In this document: piece after piece, positions 41,875 to 51,180 of the stretch
Layout of the letters: the number at the start of each line of letters is the position of its first letter
Numbering within the stretch: position 1 is the first letter of the stretch
Assembly (NCBI RefSeq): GCF_037479095.1
Contig: NZ_JBBGZW010000001.1
Span: 3,162,001-3,226,000, forward strand
From: Pantoea nemavictus
Lineage (GTDB): Bacteria; Pseudomonadota; Gammaproteobacteria; Enterobacterales; Enterobacteriaceae
Direction: 5' to 3'
Length of the DNA: 64,000 nt
The notes under the pieces: model-generated
What the model saw: only the letters and a program-made list of their open reading frames with translations
Databases searched by the model: none
What the model was told of the DNA's origin: nothing
Made by a program: the position numbers and the translations under genes

Positions 41875-42336
41875 ATGTTAGATAAAACTGACCGTGCTTT
41901 GCTGGCAATGCTGCAGCAGGATTGCACGCTGTCGCTGCAGACGTTGGCCGAAGCCGTGAATCTCACCACCACGCCGTGCTGGAAACGCCTGAAAAAACTG
42001 GAAGATGATGGCATTATTCGTGCGCGTGTGGCGCTGGTGGACGGCGAGAAAATCGGTCTATCGCTCACCGCCTTTATGTTTGTTAAAACTCAACAGCACA
42101 GTAGCGAGTGGTTTAAGCAATTTGTCGCCGTGGTGCAGCAAATGCCGGAAGTGATGGCGTTTTACCGCATGGCGGGTGAGTACGATTATTTGCTGCGTAT
42201 TCAGGTGGCGGACATGAAGAGCTATGACAACTTTTATAAGCGTCTGGTGAATGGTGTGCCGGGCCTGATGGATGTGACCTCCAGTTTTGCCATGGAAGAG
42301 ATTAAATACACCACCGCATTGCCGGTAGCGCCCTAA
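41875..42336 (+). CDS. decR: Lrp/AsnC-family cysteine-responsive regulator DecR/CcdR (YbaO)
   Basis: 153 residues. An N-terminal helix-turn-helix ([31 protein letters not shown]) is followed by an AsnC-type ligand-binding domain ([14 protein letters not shown]). It is close to E. coli DecR (152 residues), which turns on cysteine detoxification when cysteine is high. The start [11 protein letters not shown] follows GGGAGTGGCAA. The divergent gene encodes a cysteine desulfhydrase, which explains the regulator's target here. Confidence 0.9.
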   Translation: MLDKTDRALLAMLQQDCTLSLQTLAEAVNLTTTPCWKRLKKLEDDGIIRARVALVDGEKIGLSLTAFMFVKTQQHSSEWFKQFVAVVQQMPEVMAFYRMAGEYDYLLRIQVADMKSYDNFYKRLVNGVPGLMDVTSSFAMEEIKYTTALPVAP

Positions 42337-42359
42337 CGGGCAGAGAAAGAGACACGCTT

Positions 42360-44129
42360 GTGCGATTATTCAGCCAGTTAAGTTGGTATTTTTTGCGCGA
42401 GTGGCGGCGATATTTGGGTGCCGTCAGCTTGCTGATTGTTATTGCGCTGCTGCAGTTGCTGCCCCCGCACGTGGTCGGCGTGATTGTCGACGGCGTCACC
42501 CAGCATAACCTGAGCGCAGGGCAAATCTTCATGTGGATTGGCGTGATGCTGCTGACCGCGGTGATCGTCTATCTGCTGCGTTACGTCTGGCGCGTGCTGC
42601 TGTTCGGCGCCTCCTACCAATTGGCCGTTGAGCTGCGAGAAGATTTTTACCGTCAGCTCAGTCGCCAACATCCTGCCTTCTATCTGCGTCATCGCACGGG
42701 CGATCTTATCGCCCGTGCCACTAATGATGTTGATCGCGTGGTGTTTGCCGCCGGTGAAGGCGTGCTGACGCTGGTGGATTCGCTGGTAATGGGATTGGTA
42801 GTGCTGATCGTGATGAGCACACAAATCAGCTGGGAGCTGACGTTACTGGCGCTGATACCGATGCCGATTATGGCATTCGCTATTCAGAAAGATGGCGCAC
42901 GCTTGCATCAGCGTTTCAAAGTGGCGCAGGCGGCCTTCTCCAGTCTTAACGATCAAACTCAGGAAAGCCTGACCAGCATTCGCATGATCAAGGCGTTTGG
43001 CCTTGAAGATCACCAGTCGCAACAGTTTGCGGGCATCGCCGCAGATACCGGCAAGAAAAATCTGCACGTGGCACGCGTTGACGCGCGTTTCGATCCCATC
43101 ATTTACATCGCCGTCGGCTTCTCCAATCTGCTGGCGATTGCCGGTGGTGGCTGGATGGTGTGGAACGGCAGCTTAACGCTCGGTCAACTCACCAGTTTTG
43201 TGATGTATCTCGGTTTGATGATTTGGCCGATGCTGGCGCTGGCATGGATGATCAATATCGTCGAGCGTGGGAGCGCGGCGTGGAGCCGTATTCGCTCACT
43301 GCTGACAGAAGCGCCTGCGGTCGAAGATGGACAGAAAGTGTTACCACCTGAACCGGGCGTGCTGCAGGTTGCGATCCGTGAATTCCGCTATCCGGCCAGT
43401 TCCGGCGCGGTGCTCAGTCACCTCAATTTTCAGTTAAAACCGGGCCAGATGCTGGGATTATGTGGACCGACTGGCTGCGGTAAGAGCACATTGCTCAGCC
43501 TGATTCAGCGCCATTTCGATGTTGATCAGGGCGATATCCGCTATCACAACACGCCGCTGCCGCAGCTGCGGCTCGATAGCTGGCGCAGTCGGCTGGCGGT
43601 AGTGAGTCAGACGCCGTTCCTGTTCTCCGATACCATCGCTAATAATCTGGCGCTCGGCTGTCCGAATGCCACGCAACAAGAGCTGGAGCAGGTGGCGAAG
43701 ATGGCCTGCGTGCACGACGACATTCTGCGCCTGCCGCAGGGCTATGAAACCGAAGTCGGCGAGCGCGGCGTGATGCTGTCCGGTGGACAGAAACAGCGCA
43801 TTTCCATTGCACGCGCGCTGCTGCTGAATGCGGAAATCCTGATTCTGGATGATGCGCTGTCGGCGGTAGATGGCCGTACCGAGCATGACATTCTGCATAA
43901 CCTGCGTCAGTGGGGCAAAGGGCGCACGTTAATTATCAGTGCGCATCGTTTGTCAGCGCTCACTGAGGCCAGCGAAATTCTGGTGCTGCAGCAGGGCGCA
44001 GTGGCGCAGCGTGGCGATCATGACACCTTAGCGGCAAAAGAGGGCTGGTATCGCGACATGTACCGTTATCAGCAGCTGGAAGCGGCATTGGATGACGATG
44101 AAGTGGCAGAAGGAGCAAGCCGTGGCTAA
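42360..44129 (+). CDS. mdlA: ABC transporter permease/ATPase MdlA
   Basis: 589 residues, half-transporter type: six transmembrane helices (about 15-300) then an ATPase domain with Walker A GPTGCGKS, signature LSGGQKQR and Walker [13 protein letters not shown]. Family members form heterodimeric exporters of the multidrug-resistance-like kind; the substrate of MdlAB is not known. Translation starts at GTG (42360), giving the conserved [17 protein letters not shown]. It overlaps mdlB by eight bases and follows decR by 23 bases. Confidence 0.93.
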   Translation: MRLFSQLSWYFLREWRRYLGAVSLLIVIALLQLLPPHVVGVIVDGVTQHNLSAGQIFMWIGVMLLTAVIVYLLRYVWRVLLFGASYQLAVELREDFYRQLSRQHPAFYLRHRTGDLIARATNDVDRVVFAAGEGVLTLVDSLVMGLVVLIVMSTQISWELTLLALIPMPIMAFAIQKDGARLHQRFKVAQAAFSSLNDQTQESLTSIRMIKAFGLEDHQSQQFAGIAADTGKKNLHVARVDARFDPIIYIAVGFSNLLAIAGGGWMVWNGSLTLGQLTSFVMYLGLMIWPMLALAWMINIVERGSAAWSRIRSLLTEAPAVEDGQKVLPPEPGVLQVAIREFRYPASSGAVLSHLNFQLKPGQMLGLCGPTGCGKSTLLSLIQRHFDVDQGDIRYHNTPLPQLRLDSWRSRLAVVSQTPFLFSDTIANNLALGCPNATQQELEQVAKMACVHDDILRLPQGYETEVGERGVMLSGGQKQRISIARALLLNAEILILDDALSAVDGRTEHDILHNLRQWGKGRTLIISAHRLSALTEASEILVLQQGAVAQRGDHDTLAAKEGWYRDMYRYQQLEAALDDDEVAEGASRG

Positions 44130-45897
44130 ATCACAACGTCTGTGGCCGACGCTGAAACGTCTGCTGGCGTACGGCAAACCGTGGCGTAAATCGCTGTGGC
44201 TGGCGGTCGGTATGCTGTGGATTGCTGCCGCAGCTGAAGTTACCGGACCGGTTCTGGTGAGCTATTTCATCGATAATTTGGTAGCGAAGCATCAGATGCC
44301 GTGGGGCATTGCCGCTGGCTTGCTGGTGAGCTTTGTTTTGCTGCAATTGCTGGCGGCGGGATTGCACTATTTTCAAGCGTTGCTGTTTAACCGCGCGGCA
44401 ATTGGCGTGGTGCAGCAACTGCGCGTTGATGTGATGAACGCGGCGCTACGCCAGCCGCTGAGCGCCTTCGACACGCAGCCGGTGGGGCAGATTATCTCCC
44501 GCGTCACCAACGACACCGAAGTGATCAAAGATCTCTACGTCACCGTGGTAGCCACCGTATTGCGTGCTGCTGCGCTGATTGGTGCGATGCTGGTGGCGAT
44601 GTTCTCACTGGATTGGCGCATGGCGCTGGTCGCGCTGGTGATTTTCCCGTTGGTGCTGACGGTAATGCTGATATATCAACGCTTCAGCACGCCGATTGCA
44701 CGTCGCGTACGCAGTTATCTGGCGGATATCAACAACGGCTTTAACGAAGTCATCAACGGCATGAGTGTGATCCAGCAGTTCCGCCAGCAGGCGCGCTTTG
44801 GTGAGCGCATGGGCGAAGCCAGCCGTTCACACTATCTGGCACGGATGGAAACGCTGCGGCTGGATGGCTTTTTATTGCGCCCGCTGCTGAGCCTGTTTTC
44901 CGCCATGATTCTTTGCGGTTTGCTGATGCTGTTTAGCTTTGCCACGCCGGGCGTGTTTGAAGTCGGCGTACTCTATGCCTTTATTACCTATCTTGGCCGG
45001 CTTAACGAGCCGCTGATTGAGCTGACCACGCAGCAGTCAATGCTGCAGCAAGCGGTAGTGTCTGGCGAACGTATCTTCGAACTAATGGATGCCGAACAGC
45101 AAGGTTACGGCGGTGATATTCAGCCGCTGGCCTCCGGCAGTATTTCGCTGCGTGATGTGAGCTTTGCCTATCGCGATAATCGCGATGTGTTGAGCAATAT
45201 TAACCTTGAAGTGCCGGCGCGTAATTTTGTTGCGCTGGTCGGTCATACCGGCAGCGGTAAAAGCACCTTAGCCAATTTGCTGATGGGCTATTATCCGGTA
45301 ACACGCGGTAGCATCGAACTGGATGGTCGCCCGCTGCCGCAGTTGTCGCATGCCGCCTTGCGTCAAAGTATTGCGATGGTGCAGCAGGACCCGGTGGTAC
45401 TGGCAGATTCGCTGCTGGCCAACGTGCGTTTGGGCCGCGATATCCCGGAAGAGGAGGTGTGGCAGGCGCTGGAAACGGTGCAGCTGGCACCACTGGCACG
45501 CAGCATGGCTGAAGGGATTCACACGCGGCTGGGCGAGCAGGGTAACAATCTGTCGGTTGGGCAGAAACAGCTACTGGCGCTGGCTCGCGTGCTGGTTTCA
45601 CTGCCGCAGATTTTAATCCTCGACGAAGCCACGGCCAATATAGACTCCGGTACGGAGCAGGCCATTCAGCATGCGTTACGGGCGCTGCGCCAGCACAGTA
45701 CACTTGTGGTCATCGCGCATCGGCTTTCCACCATCACGGAAGCCGATCAGATTTTAGTGCTGCATCGCGGTCAGGTGGTTGAGCGCGGAACGCATGCTGA
45801 ACTGCTGGCTGAGCAGGGCCGTTACTGGCAAATGTATCAGCTACAGCAGGCGGGCGATGAACTCGCGGCGGGCATCCCCGTACAAGCTGAAGGGTGA
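44122..45897 (+). CDS. mdlB: ABC transporter permease/ATPase MdlB
   Basis: 591 residues, partner of MdlA: six transmembrane helices then an ATPase domain with Walker A GHTGSGKS and Walker [13 protein letters not shown]. The signature motif is NNLSVGQKQ, with Val replacing Gly in LSGGQ, as in E. coli MdlB. The start is taken as GTG at 44122, with GGAG in front, which gives the conserved [14 protein letters not shown]; it lies inside the mdlA end, so the genes are translationally coupled. Confidence 0.92.
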   Translation: MAKSQRLWPTLKRLLAYGKPWRKSLWLAVGMLWIAAAAEVTGPVLVSYFIDNLVAKHQMPWGIAAGLLVSFVLLQLLAAGLHYFQALLFNRAAIGVVQQLRVDVMNAALRQPLSAFDTQPVGQIISRVTNDTEVIKDLYVTVVATVLRAAALIGAMLVAMFSLDWRMALVALVIFPLVLTVMLIYQRFSTPIARRVRSYLADINNGFNEVINGMSVIQQFRQQARFGERMGEASRSHYLARMETLRLDGFLLRPLLSLFSAMILCGLLMLFSFATPGVFEVGVLYAFITYLGRLNEPLIELTTQQSMLQQAVVSGERIFELMDAEQQGYGGDIQPLASGSISLRDVSFAYRDNRDVLSNINLEVPARNFVALVGHTGSGKSTLANLLMGYYPVTRGSIELDGRPLPQLSHAALRQSIAMVQQDPVVLADSLLANVRLGRDIPEEEVWQALETVQLAPLARSMAEGIHTRLGEQGNNLSVGQKQLLALARVLVSLPQILILDEATANIDSGTEQAIQHALRALRQHSTLVVIAHRLSTITEADQILVLHRGQVVERGTHAELLAEQGRYWQMYQLQQAGDELAAGIPVQAEG

Positions 45898-45941
45898 ATT
45901 GCACCTTTTTTGCACAGTTTTATCGGAATGTTCTGTATTGA

Positions 45942-45978
45942 TGCACCCCTTTGAGGCCTGGAGCACCAAAGGGGTGCA
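45942..45978 (+). promoter_or_regulatory. NtrC site within a long inverted repeat upstream of glnK
   Basis: AGCACC-AAAGG-GGTGCA (45962-45978) matches the NtrC consensus TGCACY-N5-RGTGCA with one mismatch, about 110 bases before the sigma-54 promoter. It is the right arm of a perfect 12-base inverted repeat, TGCACCCCTTTG (45942-45953) and CAAAGGGGTGCA (45967-45978). A second partial site TGCACC lies at 45900-45905. Confidence 0.75.
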
Positions 45979-46085
45979 ACATTGCAACACCTCTCTTGCC
46001 ACCACTCCCCAATTAGCGCCATACCTCACATAACGAAGCGCCATGCAGCGCGCCCAGGCTACTGACATTCCCCTTTTTTTATTTA

Positions 46086-46101
46086 TGGCACAGCCTTTGC
46101 T
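46086..46101 (+). promoter_or_regulatory. Sigma-54 promoter of glnK-amtB
   Basis: TGGCACA-GCCT-TTGCT is a near-perfect -24/-12 element with GG and GC ten bases apart, 55 bases before the glnK start. It fits nitrogen control of glnK-amtB through NtrC. Confidence 0.92.
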
Positions 46102-46156
46102 TATATCCCTACGTGTCCGCGAAGACTCACTCAATTTCTTATCCGGAGGGGAACGT

Positions 46157-46495
46157 ATGAAGCTGGTTACCGTGGTAATCAAACCATTTAAGCTGGAGGA
46201 CGTGCGTGAAGCCTTATCCTCTATTGGCATTCAGGGACTGACAGTTACCGAGGTGAAAGGTTTCGGTCGCCAGAAAGGTCACGCAGAGCTTTATCGCGGT
46301 GCCGAGTACAGCGTTAACTTCCTGCCAAAAGTAAAAATTGATATCGCTATTGCGGACGACCAGCTTGATGAAGTGGTCGATGTCATCAGCAAGGCCGCTT
46401 ATACCGGCAAAATTGGCGACGGCAAGATTTTCGTCGCAGAACTGCAGCGCGTCATTCGTATTCGTACCGGCGAGACCGACGAAGCAGCACTGTAA
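46157..46495 (+). CDS. glnK: Nitrogen regulatory PII protein GlnK
   Basis: 112 residues. The T-loop carries the uridylylation site Y51 (LYRGAEYSVNF), with the conserved KPFKLEDVREAL at the start and GDGKIFV in the B-loop. GlnK trimers plug AmtB when nitrogen becomes plentiful and are released when uridylylated under nitrogen limitation. The start follows GGAGGGGAACGT. It is the first gene of the sigma-54-driven glnK-amtB operon. Confidence 0.97.
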   Translation: MKLVTVVIKPFKLEDVREALSSIGIQGLTVTEVKGFGRQKGHAELYRGAEYSVNFLPKVKIDIAIADDQLDEVVDVISKAAYTGKIGDGKIFVAELQRVIRIRTGETDEAAL

Positions 46496-46528
46496 CTGGG
46501 GCTCTGAATTGTGATGGGATGGAAAGAA

Positions 46529-47818
46529 ATGAATAAACTGATAACGAAGTTGGGCCTCACCAGCCTCGCGCTGTTACCTTCTCTGGCGATGGCGGCAGCA
46601 CCTGCGGTGGCAGATAAAGCTGATAACGCCTTTATGATGATCTGTACCGCGCTGGTACTGTTTATGTCAATTCCAGGCATTGCGCTGTTCTACGGTGGTT
46701 TGATCCGCGGGAAGAACGTGCTGTCAATGCTGACTCAGGTTGCGGTGACGTTTTCACTGGTGTGTGTGCTGTGGGTCATCTATGGCTACTCGCTGGCGTT
46801 CAGCGAAGGTAACGCCTTCTTTGGTAGCTTCCAGTGGGCCATGCTGAAAAATATTGAGCTGAAAGCCTTGATGGGCAGCTTCTATCAGTACATCCATGTC
46901 GCGTTCCAGGCTTCCTTCGCCTGTATCACCGTTGGCCTGATTGTGGGTGCGTTAGCTGAGCGTATTCGCTTCTCTGCGGTACTGATTTTCGTGGTGGTGT
47001 GGCTGACGCTGGCCTATCTGCCAATCGCACACATGGTTTGGGCGGGCGGCTTGCTGGCGCAAGATGGCGCGCTCGACTTCGCAGGCGGTACTGTAGTGCA
47101 CATCAACGCCGCTGTTGCCGGTCTGGTCGGTGCTTACCTGGTGGGTAAACGTGCTGGTTTCGGTAAAGAAGCGTTCAAACCGCACAACCTGCCAATGGTA
47201 TTCCTTGGTACGGCGATTCTGTATGTGGGCTGGTTCGGCTTCAACGCCGGTTCTGCATCTTCTGCTAACGAAATCGCTGCGCTGGCCTTCCTGAATACCG
47301 TTGTAGCAACGGCGGGTGCTGTTCTGTCCTGGGTGTTTGGCGAGTGGGCGGTACGTGGTAAACCTTCTCTGCTGGGTGCTTGCTCGGGCTTCATTGCGGG
47401 TCTGGTGGCGATTACCCCAGCCTGTGGTTACGTGGGTGTTGGCGGCGCGCTGATCATCGGTCTGGCGGGTGGCTTAGCCGGTCTGTGGGGTGTGACAACG
47501 CTGAAGAAATGGCTGCGCGTTGATGACCCATGCGATGTATTCGGTGTGCACGGCGTGTGTGGCATCCTCGGCTGCATCCTGACCGGTGTGTTCGCTTCAT
47601 CTTCACTGGGCGGCGTTGGCTACGCAGAAGGCGTGACTATGGGCCATCAGGTGTGGATTCAGCTGTTCAGCGTGGGTGTGACTATCGTCTGGACTGCGGT
47701 TGTTGCCTTCATCGGCTTTAAACTGGCGGATATGATTGTTGGCCTGCGTGTTCCGGAAGATCAGGAACGTGAAGGTCTGGATGTGAATAGCCACGGCGAG
47801 AACGCTTACAACCAGTAA
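46529..47818 (+). CDS. amtB: Ammonium transporter AmtB
   Basis: 429 residues including a cleavable signal peptide (MNKLITKLGLTSLALLPSLAMA) and eleven transmembrane helices. The twin pore histidines are in GGTVVHINAAVAGLVGAY and VFGVHGVCGILG; the cytoplasmic tail REGLDVNSHGENAYNQ is typical. It conducts ammonium across the inner membrane and is gated by GlnK. The start is set at the ATG at 46529 by homology; in-frame GTG and ATG codons lie 15-18 bases upstream. Confidence 0.95.
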   Translation: MNKLITKLGLTSLALLPSLAMAAAPAVADKADNAFMMICTALVLFMSIPGIALFYGGLIRGKNVLSMLTQVAVTFSLVCVLWVIYGYSLAFSEGNAFFGSFQWAMLKNIELKALMGSFYQYIHVAFQASFACITVGLIVGALAERIRFSAVLIFVVVWLTLAYLPIAHMVWAGGLLAQDGALDFAGGTVVHINAAVAGLVGAYLVGKRAGFGKEAFKPHNLPMVFLGTAILYVGWFGFNAGSASSANEIAALAFLNTVVATAGAVLSWVFGEWAVRGKPSLLGACSGFIAGLVAITPACGYVGVGGALIIGLAGGLAGLWGVTTLKKWLRVDDPCDVFGVHGVCGILGCILTGVFASSSLGGVGYAEGVTMGHQVWIQLFSVGVTIVWTAVVAFIGFKLADMIVGLRVPEDQEREGLDVNSHGENAYNQ

Positions 47819-47861
47819 TCGTCGGGTTAAAGAAGAGCAGTGCGCTAAAATTATAAGAAAA

Positions 47862-47892
47862 CAGAGGGGCGATGATTTCGCCCCTTTTTTTA
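47862..47892. terminator. Shared terminator of amtB and tesB
   Basis: AGGGGCGA-TGATT-TCGCCCCT hairpin followed by a T run on the plus strand, where it ends glnK-amtB. It overlaps the stop of convergent tesB. Confidence 0.85.
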
Positions 47893-48753
47893 TGCCTCGC
47901 GCTGACGCATTACACCTTCCTGCACGGTGGTGGCCACCAGCCGGCCATCTTGCGTATAAAACTCACCACGCACAAATCCGCGTGCACCTGATGCAGATGT
48001 ACTCACCACGCTGTACAGCAGCCACTGTGACAAGTCGAATGGGCGATGGAACCACATAGAGTGATCGATGGTGGCAACCTGCATATCCGCCTCAAGGAAG
48101 CCTTTACCGTGCGGCTGTAGCGCAACTGGCAAGAAGTTGAGATCCGAGGCATAACCGAGCAGATATTGATGAATGCGGCGATCGTCCGGCAACTCGCCGT
48201 TAGCGCGAATCCACACCTGGCGCAGCGGTTCGTCGACGTGACCTTTCAACGGGTTATGAATCTGCACCGGGCGGATATCCAAAGGACGTTCGGCGAGGAA
48301 TTTCTCTTTTAATTTCAGCGGCAAATGTGCGGCCAGCTTTTTCGCCAAATCCTGCTCCGATGGCAGATTATCCGGGCCTGGCACCTGCGGCATGCTGTTT
48401 TGATGTTCGAAGCCACTTTCTGGAGCCTGGAACGATGCCGTCATGTAGAAAATCGGCTGGCCATTCTGCACGGCGCTGACGCGGCGCGCACTGAAGCTTT
48501 TGCCATCTCGCAGCGTTTCGACATCATAAATAATGGCTTTCTGGCTATCGCCTGGACGCAGAAAGTAGCTGTGGAAGGAGTGAATAATGCGTTCTTCCGG
48601 CACCGTTTGTTTCGCAGCATATAGTGCCTGTCCCACTACCTGACCACCAAACACCTGGCGCAGGCCAAGGTCTTCGCTCTGACCGCGAAATAGCCCTTCT
48701 TCCAGTTTTTCCAGATTTAATAAATTAAGCAGGTTGTGCAGTGCCTGACTCAT
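47890..48753 (-). CDS. tesB: Acyl-CoA thioesterase II TesB
   Basis: 287 residues, double-hotdog thioesterase. It has [23 protein letters not shown] at the N-terminus, [12 protein letters not shown], and the catalytic Asp region [16 protein letters not shown] with [13 protein letters not shown]. It hydrolyses medium- and long-chain acyl-CoA. The start [20 protein letters not shown] is conserved; a further in-frame ATG sixty bases upstream is not. It is convergent with amtB and divergent from ybaY, as in E. coli. Confidence 0.95.
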   Translation of the reverse strand: MSQALHNLLNLLNLEKLEEGLFRGQSEDLGLRQVFGGQVVGQALYAAKQTVPEERIIHSFHSYFLRPGDSQKAIIYDVETLRDGKSFSARRVSAVQNGQPIFYMTASFQAPESGFEHQNSMPQVPGPDNLPSEQDLAKKLAAHLPLKLKEKFLAERPLDIRPVQIHNPLKGHVDEPLRQVWIRANGELPDDRRIHQYLLGYASDLNFLPVALQPHGKGFLEADMQVATIDHSMWFHRPFDLSQWLLYSVVSTSASGARGFVRGEFYTQDGRLVATTVQEGVMRQREA

Positions 48754-48958
48754 AGCGGATTCCTCAGTGTGACTTATCGCGCCAGTGTGAAAGATCCGAC
48801 CAGTTTCCGTCAATGATTTTGCCGTACTTTCAGCAAGCTGGCTGATGCTTTAGGCGCAATCCCGATATTTGTGCCAGAATTAAGGGCATTCGGCGGTAGA
48901 AAATCCAGGTATTAAATTTACCGCCGACAATCATAGTGTTCATAAGGAGACGACATCG

Positions 48959-49516
48959 ATGAAACTCTGGCAAGTTATTAGCGGTATGACCCTGGCCGCA
49001 GCGATTACAGGTTGTGCCGACCACAGTAAACCGGTAGCTACCCCAACGCTCGGCTCAGCGGTAGCAGGGCAGCAGGCCGCCATCGCGCAGCCAAATGTCA
49101 GTGGCTCGGTGTATATTCGCCAGCGCATTGCGCTGCCGCCGGATTCCGTGCTGACTGTCACGCTCTCTGATGCGTCGCTGGCCGATGCGCCATCGAAGGT
49201 GCTGTCGCAGCGCGTAGTGCGTACTGAAGGGAAACAGGCGCCGTTCCAGTTTGTCTTGCCGTTTAATCCGGCAGACATTCAACCCAACGCGCGCATTCTG
49301 TTAAGTGCGGCCATTTCAATTGATGGCAAGCTGGCGTTTATCACCGATACGGTGAAACCGGTGATTAATCAGGGCGGAACCAAAGCAGAACTGCTGCTAG
49401 TGCCGGTGACTAACGTCGCGATGCAAACCCAACCGGGCGCAGCGACTACGGTGCCTTCGACATCACCGACGCAGGTTACGCCATCGGCTTCGGTACCCGC
49501 TCCGACGAGTCTTTAA
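48959..49516 (+). CDS. ybaY: YbaY family lipoprotein
   Basis: 185 residues. The signal peptide ends in ITGC (Cys19 lipidated). The middle domain (about 47-155, VSGSVYIRQRIALPPDSVLTVTLSDASLADAP...PFQFVLPFNPADIQP) is the YbaY/YscW-type beta-sandwich. The C-terminal thirty residues are low-complexity Thr/Pro/Ser/Ala. It is a predicted lipoprotein of unknown role, once annotated in glycoprotein or polysaccharide metabolism. The start follows AAGGAGACGACATCG. Confidence 0.88.
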   Translation: MKLWQVISGMTLAAAITGCADHSKPVATPTLGSAVAGQQAAIAQPNVSGSVYIRQRIALPPDSVLTVTLSDASLADAPSKVLSQRVVRTEGKQAPFQFVLPFNPADIQPNARILLSAAISIDGKLAFITDTVKPVINQGGTKAELLLVPVTNVAMQTQPGAATTVPSTSPTQVTPSASVPAPTSL

Positions 49517-49538
49517 ATCGATCAATGGGGCGAGAGAG

Positions 49539-49645
49539 CGCCGGAAGTCAACATTGTTCCGTAAAGCCGCTGTCTCGTCCCTGATCGCTCGGCACACGCC
49601 ATCCATGGCGTGTGACGCTTTACTCCACAACGATGACTTCCGGCG
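49539..49645. repeat. 107-base nested palindrome between ybaY and atl
   Basis: The outer arms are CGCCGGAAGTCA (49539-49550) and TGACTTCCGGCG (49634-49645), perfect over twelve bases. Inside, GTAAAGC pairs with GCTTTAC, and at the centre CACACGCCAT-CC-ATGGCGTGTG forms a ten-base perfect hairpin. No T run and no reading frame are seen. It could be a small palindromic repeat element, a processed RNA structure, or a 3' end stabiliser of ybaY mRNA. Confidence 0.7.
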
Positions 49646-49696
49646 TATTGAGTTGAGTGCGGTTTGTCGCCTGTCTGAGCGCGTCATATAGCACCG

Positions 49697-50008
49697 CTAA
49701 ATTTGCCAGCGATATTTTTCCAACTCGATCTCCCCAGCATCACTCACTTCAATTCCTTCCGCTTCTAACGCATCACGCTGACGAAACAGATCGTCGCCCT
49801 GCAGAGAAATACGACCATGGCGATTGATGACGCGAAACCAGGGCAATTTGCTGCCTTCTGGCAAACGGCGTAATACGCCACCCACCTGACGAGCTGCACG
49901 TGGCGAACCTGCCAGCTGGGCAACATCACCGTAAGTGATGACTTTTCCTGGCGGAATGGCCGCAATAATCTGCCAGACGCGCTGAGAGAAATTGTTCTGG
50001 TCGCTCAT
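49697..50008 (-). CDS. atl: Alkyltransferase-like protein Atl (YbaZ)
   Basis: 103 residues, homologous to the C-terminal domain of O6-alkylguanine-DNA alkyltransferases. The active-site PCHR of true alkyltransferases is replaced by P56-W57-F58-R59, so no alkyl transfer is possible. Such proteins bind O6-alkylguanine in DNA and hand it to nucleotide excision repair. The start MSDQNNFSQRVW is conserved; the 28-residue in-frame extension upstream is not. It is divergent from the 4.5S RNA gene. Confidence 0.92.
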   Translation of the reverse strand: MSDQNNFSQRVWQIIAAIPPGKVITYGDVAQLAGSPRAARQVGGVLRRLPEGSKLPWFRVINRHGRISLQGDDLFRQRDALEAEGIEVSDAGEIELEKYRWQI

Positions 50009-50118
50009 GTGCGCACCTATTTTTATTGAAGAAAGGGCAAACTTTAGCATGCAGAAGGGTAGACAGCAGCGCTTAGCTGTGTGCTTGTGCAAGAAACCAA
50101 CGGTTGTCTGGCCTACGC

Positions 50119-50147
50119 TTGCAATTGCCAGGGGGTTACTTGATAAT
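50119..50147 (+). promoter_or_regulatory. Promoter of the 4.5S RNA gene
   Basis: TTGCAA-N17-GATAAT followed by a GC-rich discriminator (GCCTGCGC). Transcription would start near 50154, giving a 5' leader of about 25 bases that must be removed, as in E. coli where RNase P matures 4.5S RNA. Confidence 0.75.
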
Positions 50148-50178
50148 GCCTGCGCTCTCGAAATGAGGGCTCGTCAAT

Positions 50179-50292
50179 GGGGGCCCTGTTGGTTCTCCCG
50201 CAACGCTAACTTGTGAACTCGGTCAGATCCGGAAGGAAGCAGCCGCAGCAGGCGACGCGTGTGCCGGGATGTAGCTGGCAGGGCCCCCACCC
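50179..50292 (+). ncRNA. ffs: 4.5S RNA, signal recognition particle RNA
   Basis: Exactly 114 bases, same as E. coli. It begins GGGGGCCCTGTTGG, contains the invariant SRP tip with GGTCAGATCCGGAAGGAAGC (GGAA tetraloop flanked by the Ffh-binding loop) and ends GGCAGGGCCCCCACCC, pairing with the start. It binds Ffh and targets signal-sequence proteins to the membrane. Confidence 0.97.
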
Positions 50293-50413
50293 ATTTTATC
50301 TCCCTTCAGAAATCCCACAGAATTTAACCCATAGAGAAATCTGGCACTCCTTTGCCGGTGAATCACTCCTTGATAAAACGATGACGTTGCAGAATGGCTG
50401 TTAGAGGAAAATC

Positions 50414-50632
50414 TTAGCGGACGAACTTCCAGACAGAAACCGGTACTTTATCGTAAAGCTTATTCATGGTCAGTTCAGCCAGACGGTGATCGGCTGCCGA
50501 ATAGAATACCGCGAGTTCATTATCAGGTAATTCGTACTTGTTTTTTTCGATCACCCGTTCAAGGGTATCGATTGAGCGACAGCGGCGCAGTCGCATCAAA
50601 TAATCTGTTTTGGTTAAGGCTTGGTTGCTCAT
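50414..50632 (-). CDS. hha: Hemolysin expression modulator Hha
   Basis: 72 residues, the standard Hha length, with [57 protein letters not shown]. Hha resembles the H-NS oligomerisation domain, binds H-NS and helps silence horizontally acquired genes. It is the second gene of a tomB-hha toxin-antitoxin-like pair, 24 bases after tomB. Only the C-terminal five residues (WKFVR) vary from the usual ending. Confidence 0.95.
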   Translation of the reverse strand: MSNQALTKTDYLMRLRRCRSIDTLERVIEKNKYELPDNELAVFYSAADHRLAELTMNKLYDKVPVSVWKFVR

Positions 50633-50656
50633 AAATAAACCGGTCTCAGTCTGGTG

Positions 50657-51034
50657 CTAAAAGGAATGGCTAGGTTGTTGGAGATAAGCACACTCTTCGG
50701 CAAACAGATTAAATAAGCGTTTTGCTGAACGCTGCCACCGTTGTAGATCCTGAGTATTGATTCCATAGCTGCTGAACAGCATAAAGGTATCGTCAAGATA
50801 TTCATCGATTTGCGTAATCAGGGCTTCATCTTCAACGTGCTTAATTTTGTAATTCATCGTGAAAGAAGCGATATGCTCAATCAAATCGTTGAGCTGTAAA
50901 TTGCTTTCAGAAGTAGGATCATTAACCCAGCCATGATGGCTATCAGTCAATGTCGCCATACTTTCATCGAACAAGTTCTCACACAGGTATTTAAGCTGGG
51001 CAATATCATGCCGTTTCGGTGAGTATTCGTCCAT
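50657..51034 (-). CDS. tomB: Hha toxicity modulator TomB
   Basis: 125 residues, near E. coli TomB (124). It begins MDEYSPKRHDIAQLKYLCENL and contains LIEHIASFTMNYKIKHVED and EYLDDTFMLFSSYGINTQDLQRW. C18, reported in E. coli to matter for oxygen-dependent inactivation of Hha, is present. TomB counteracts Hha and lowers biofilm formation. The start is by homology; an in-frame ATG 24 bases upstream gives an extension not seen elsewhere. Confidence 0.93.
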   Translation of the reverse strand: MDEYSPKRHDIAQLKYLCENLFDESMATLTDSHHGWVNDPTSESNLQLNDLIEHIASFTMNYKIKHVEDEALITQIDEYLDDTFMLFSSYGINTQDLQRWQRSAKRLFNLFAEECAYLQQPSHSF

Positions 51035-51180
51035 CTTTTTCCCCTCCATAGCTAGCACAGTTACCGCAGCGCGGCGAGATTAGGAAAAGCTACCAGGAAG
51101 CGATCACGAATAAAGCGTATTCAGCGACTCCTTAAATGTAATCCACAATCATTAGCTTTGCTCACCTCAATTACCAAATA

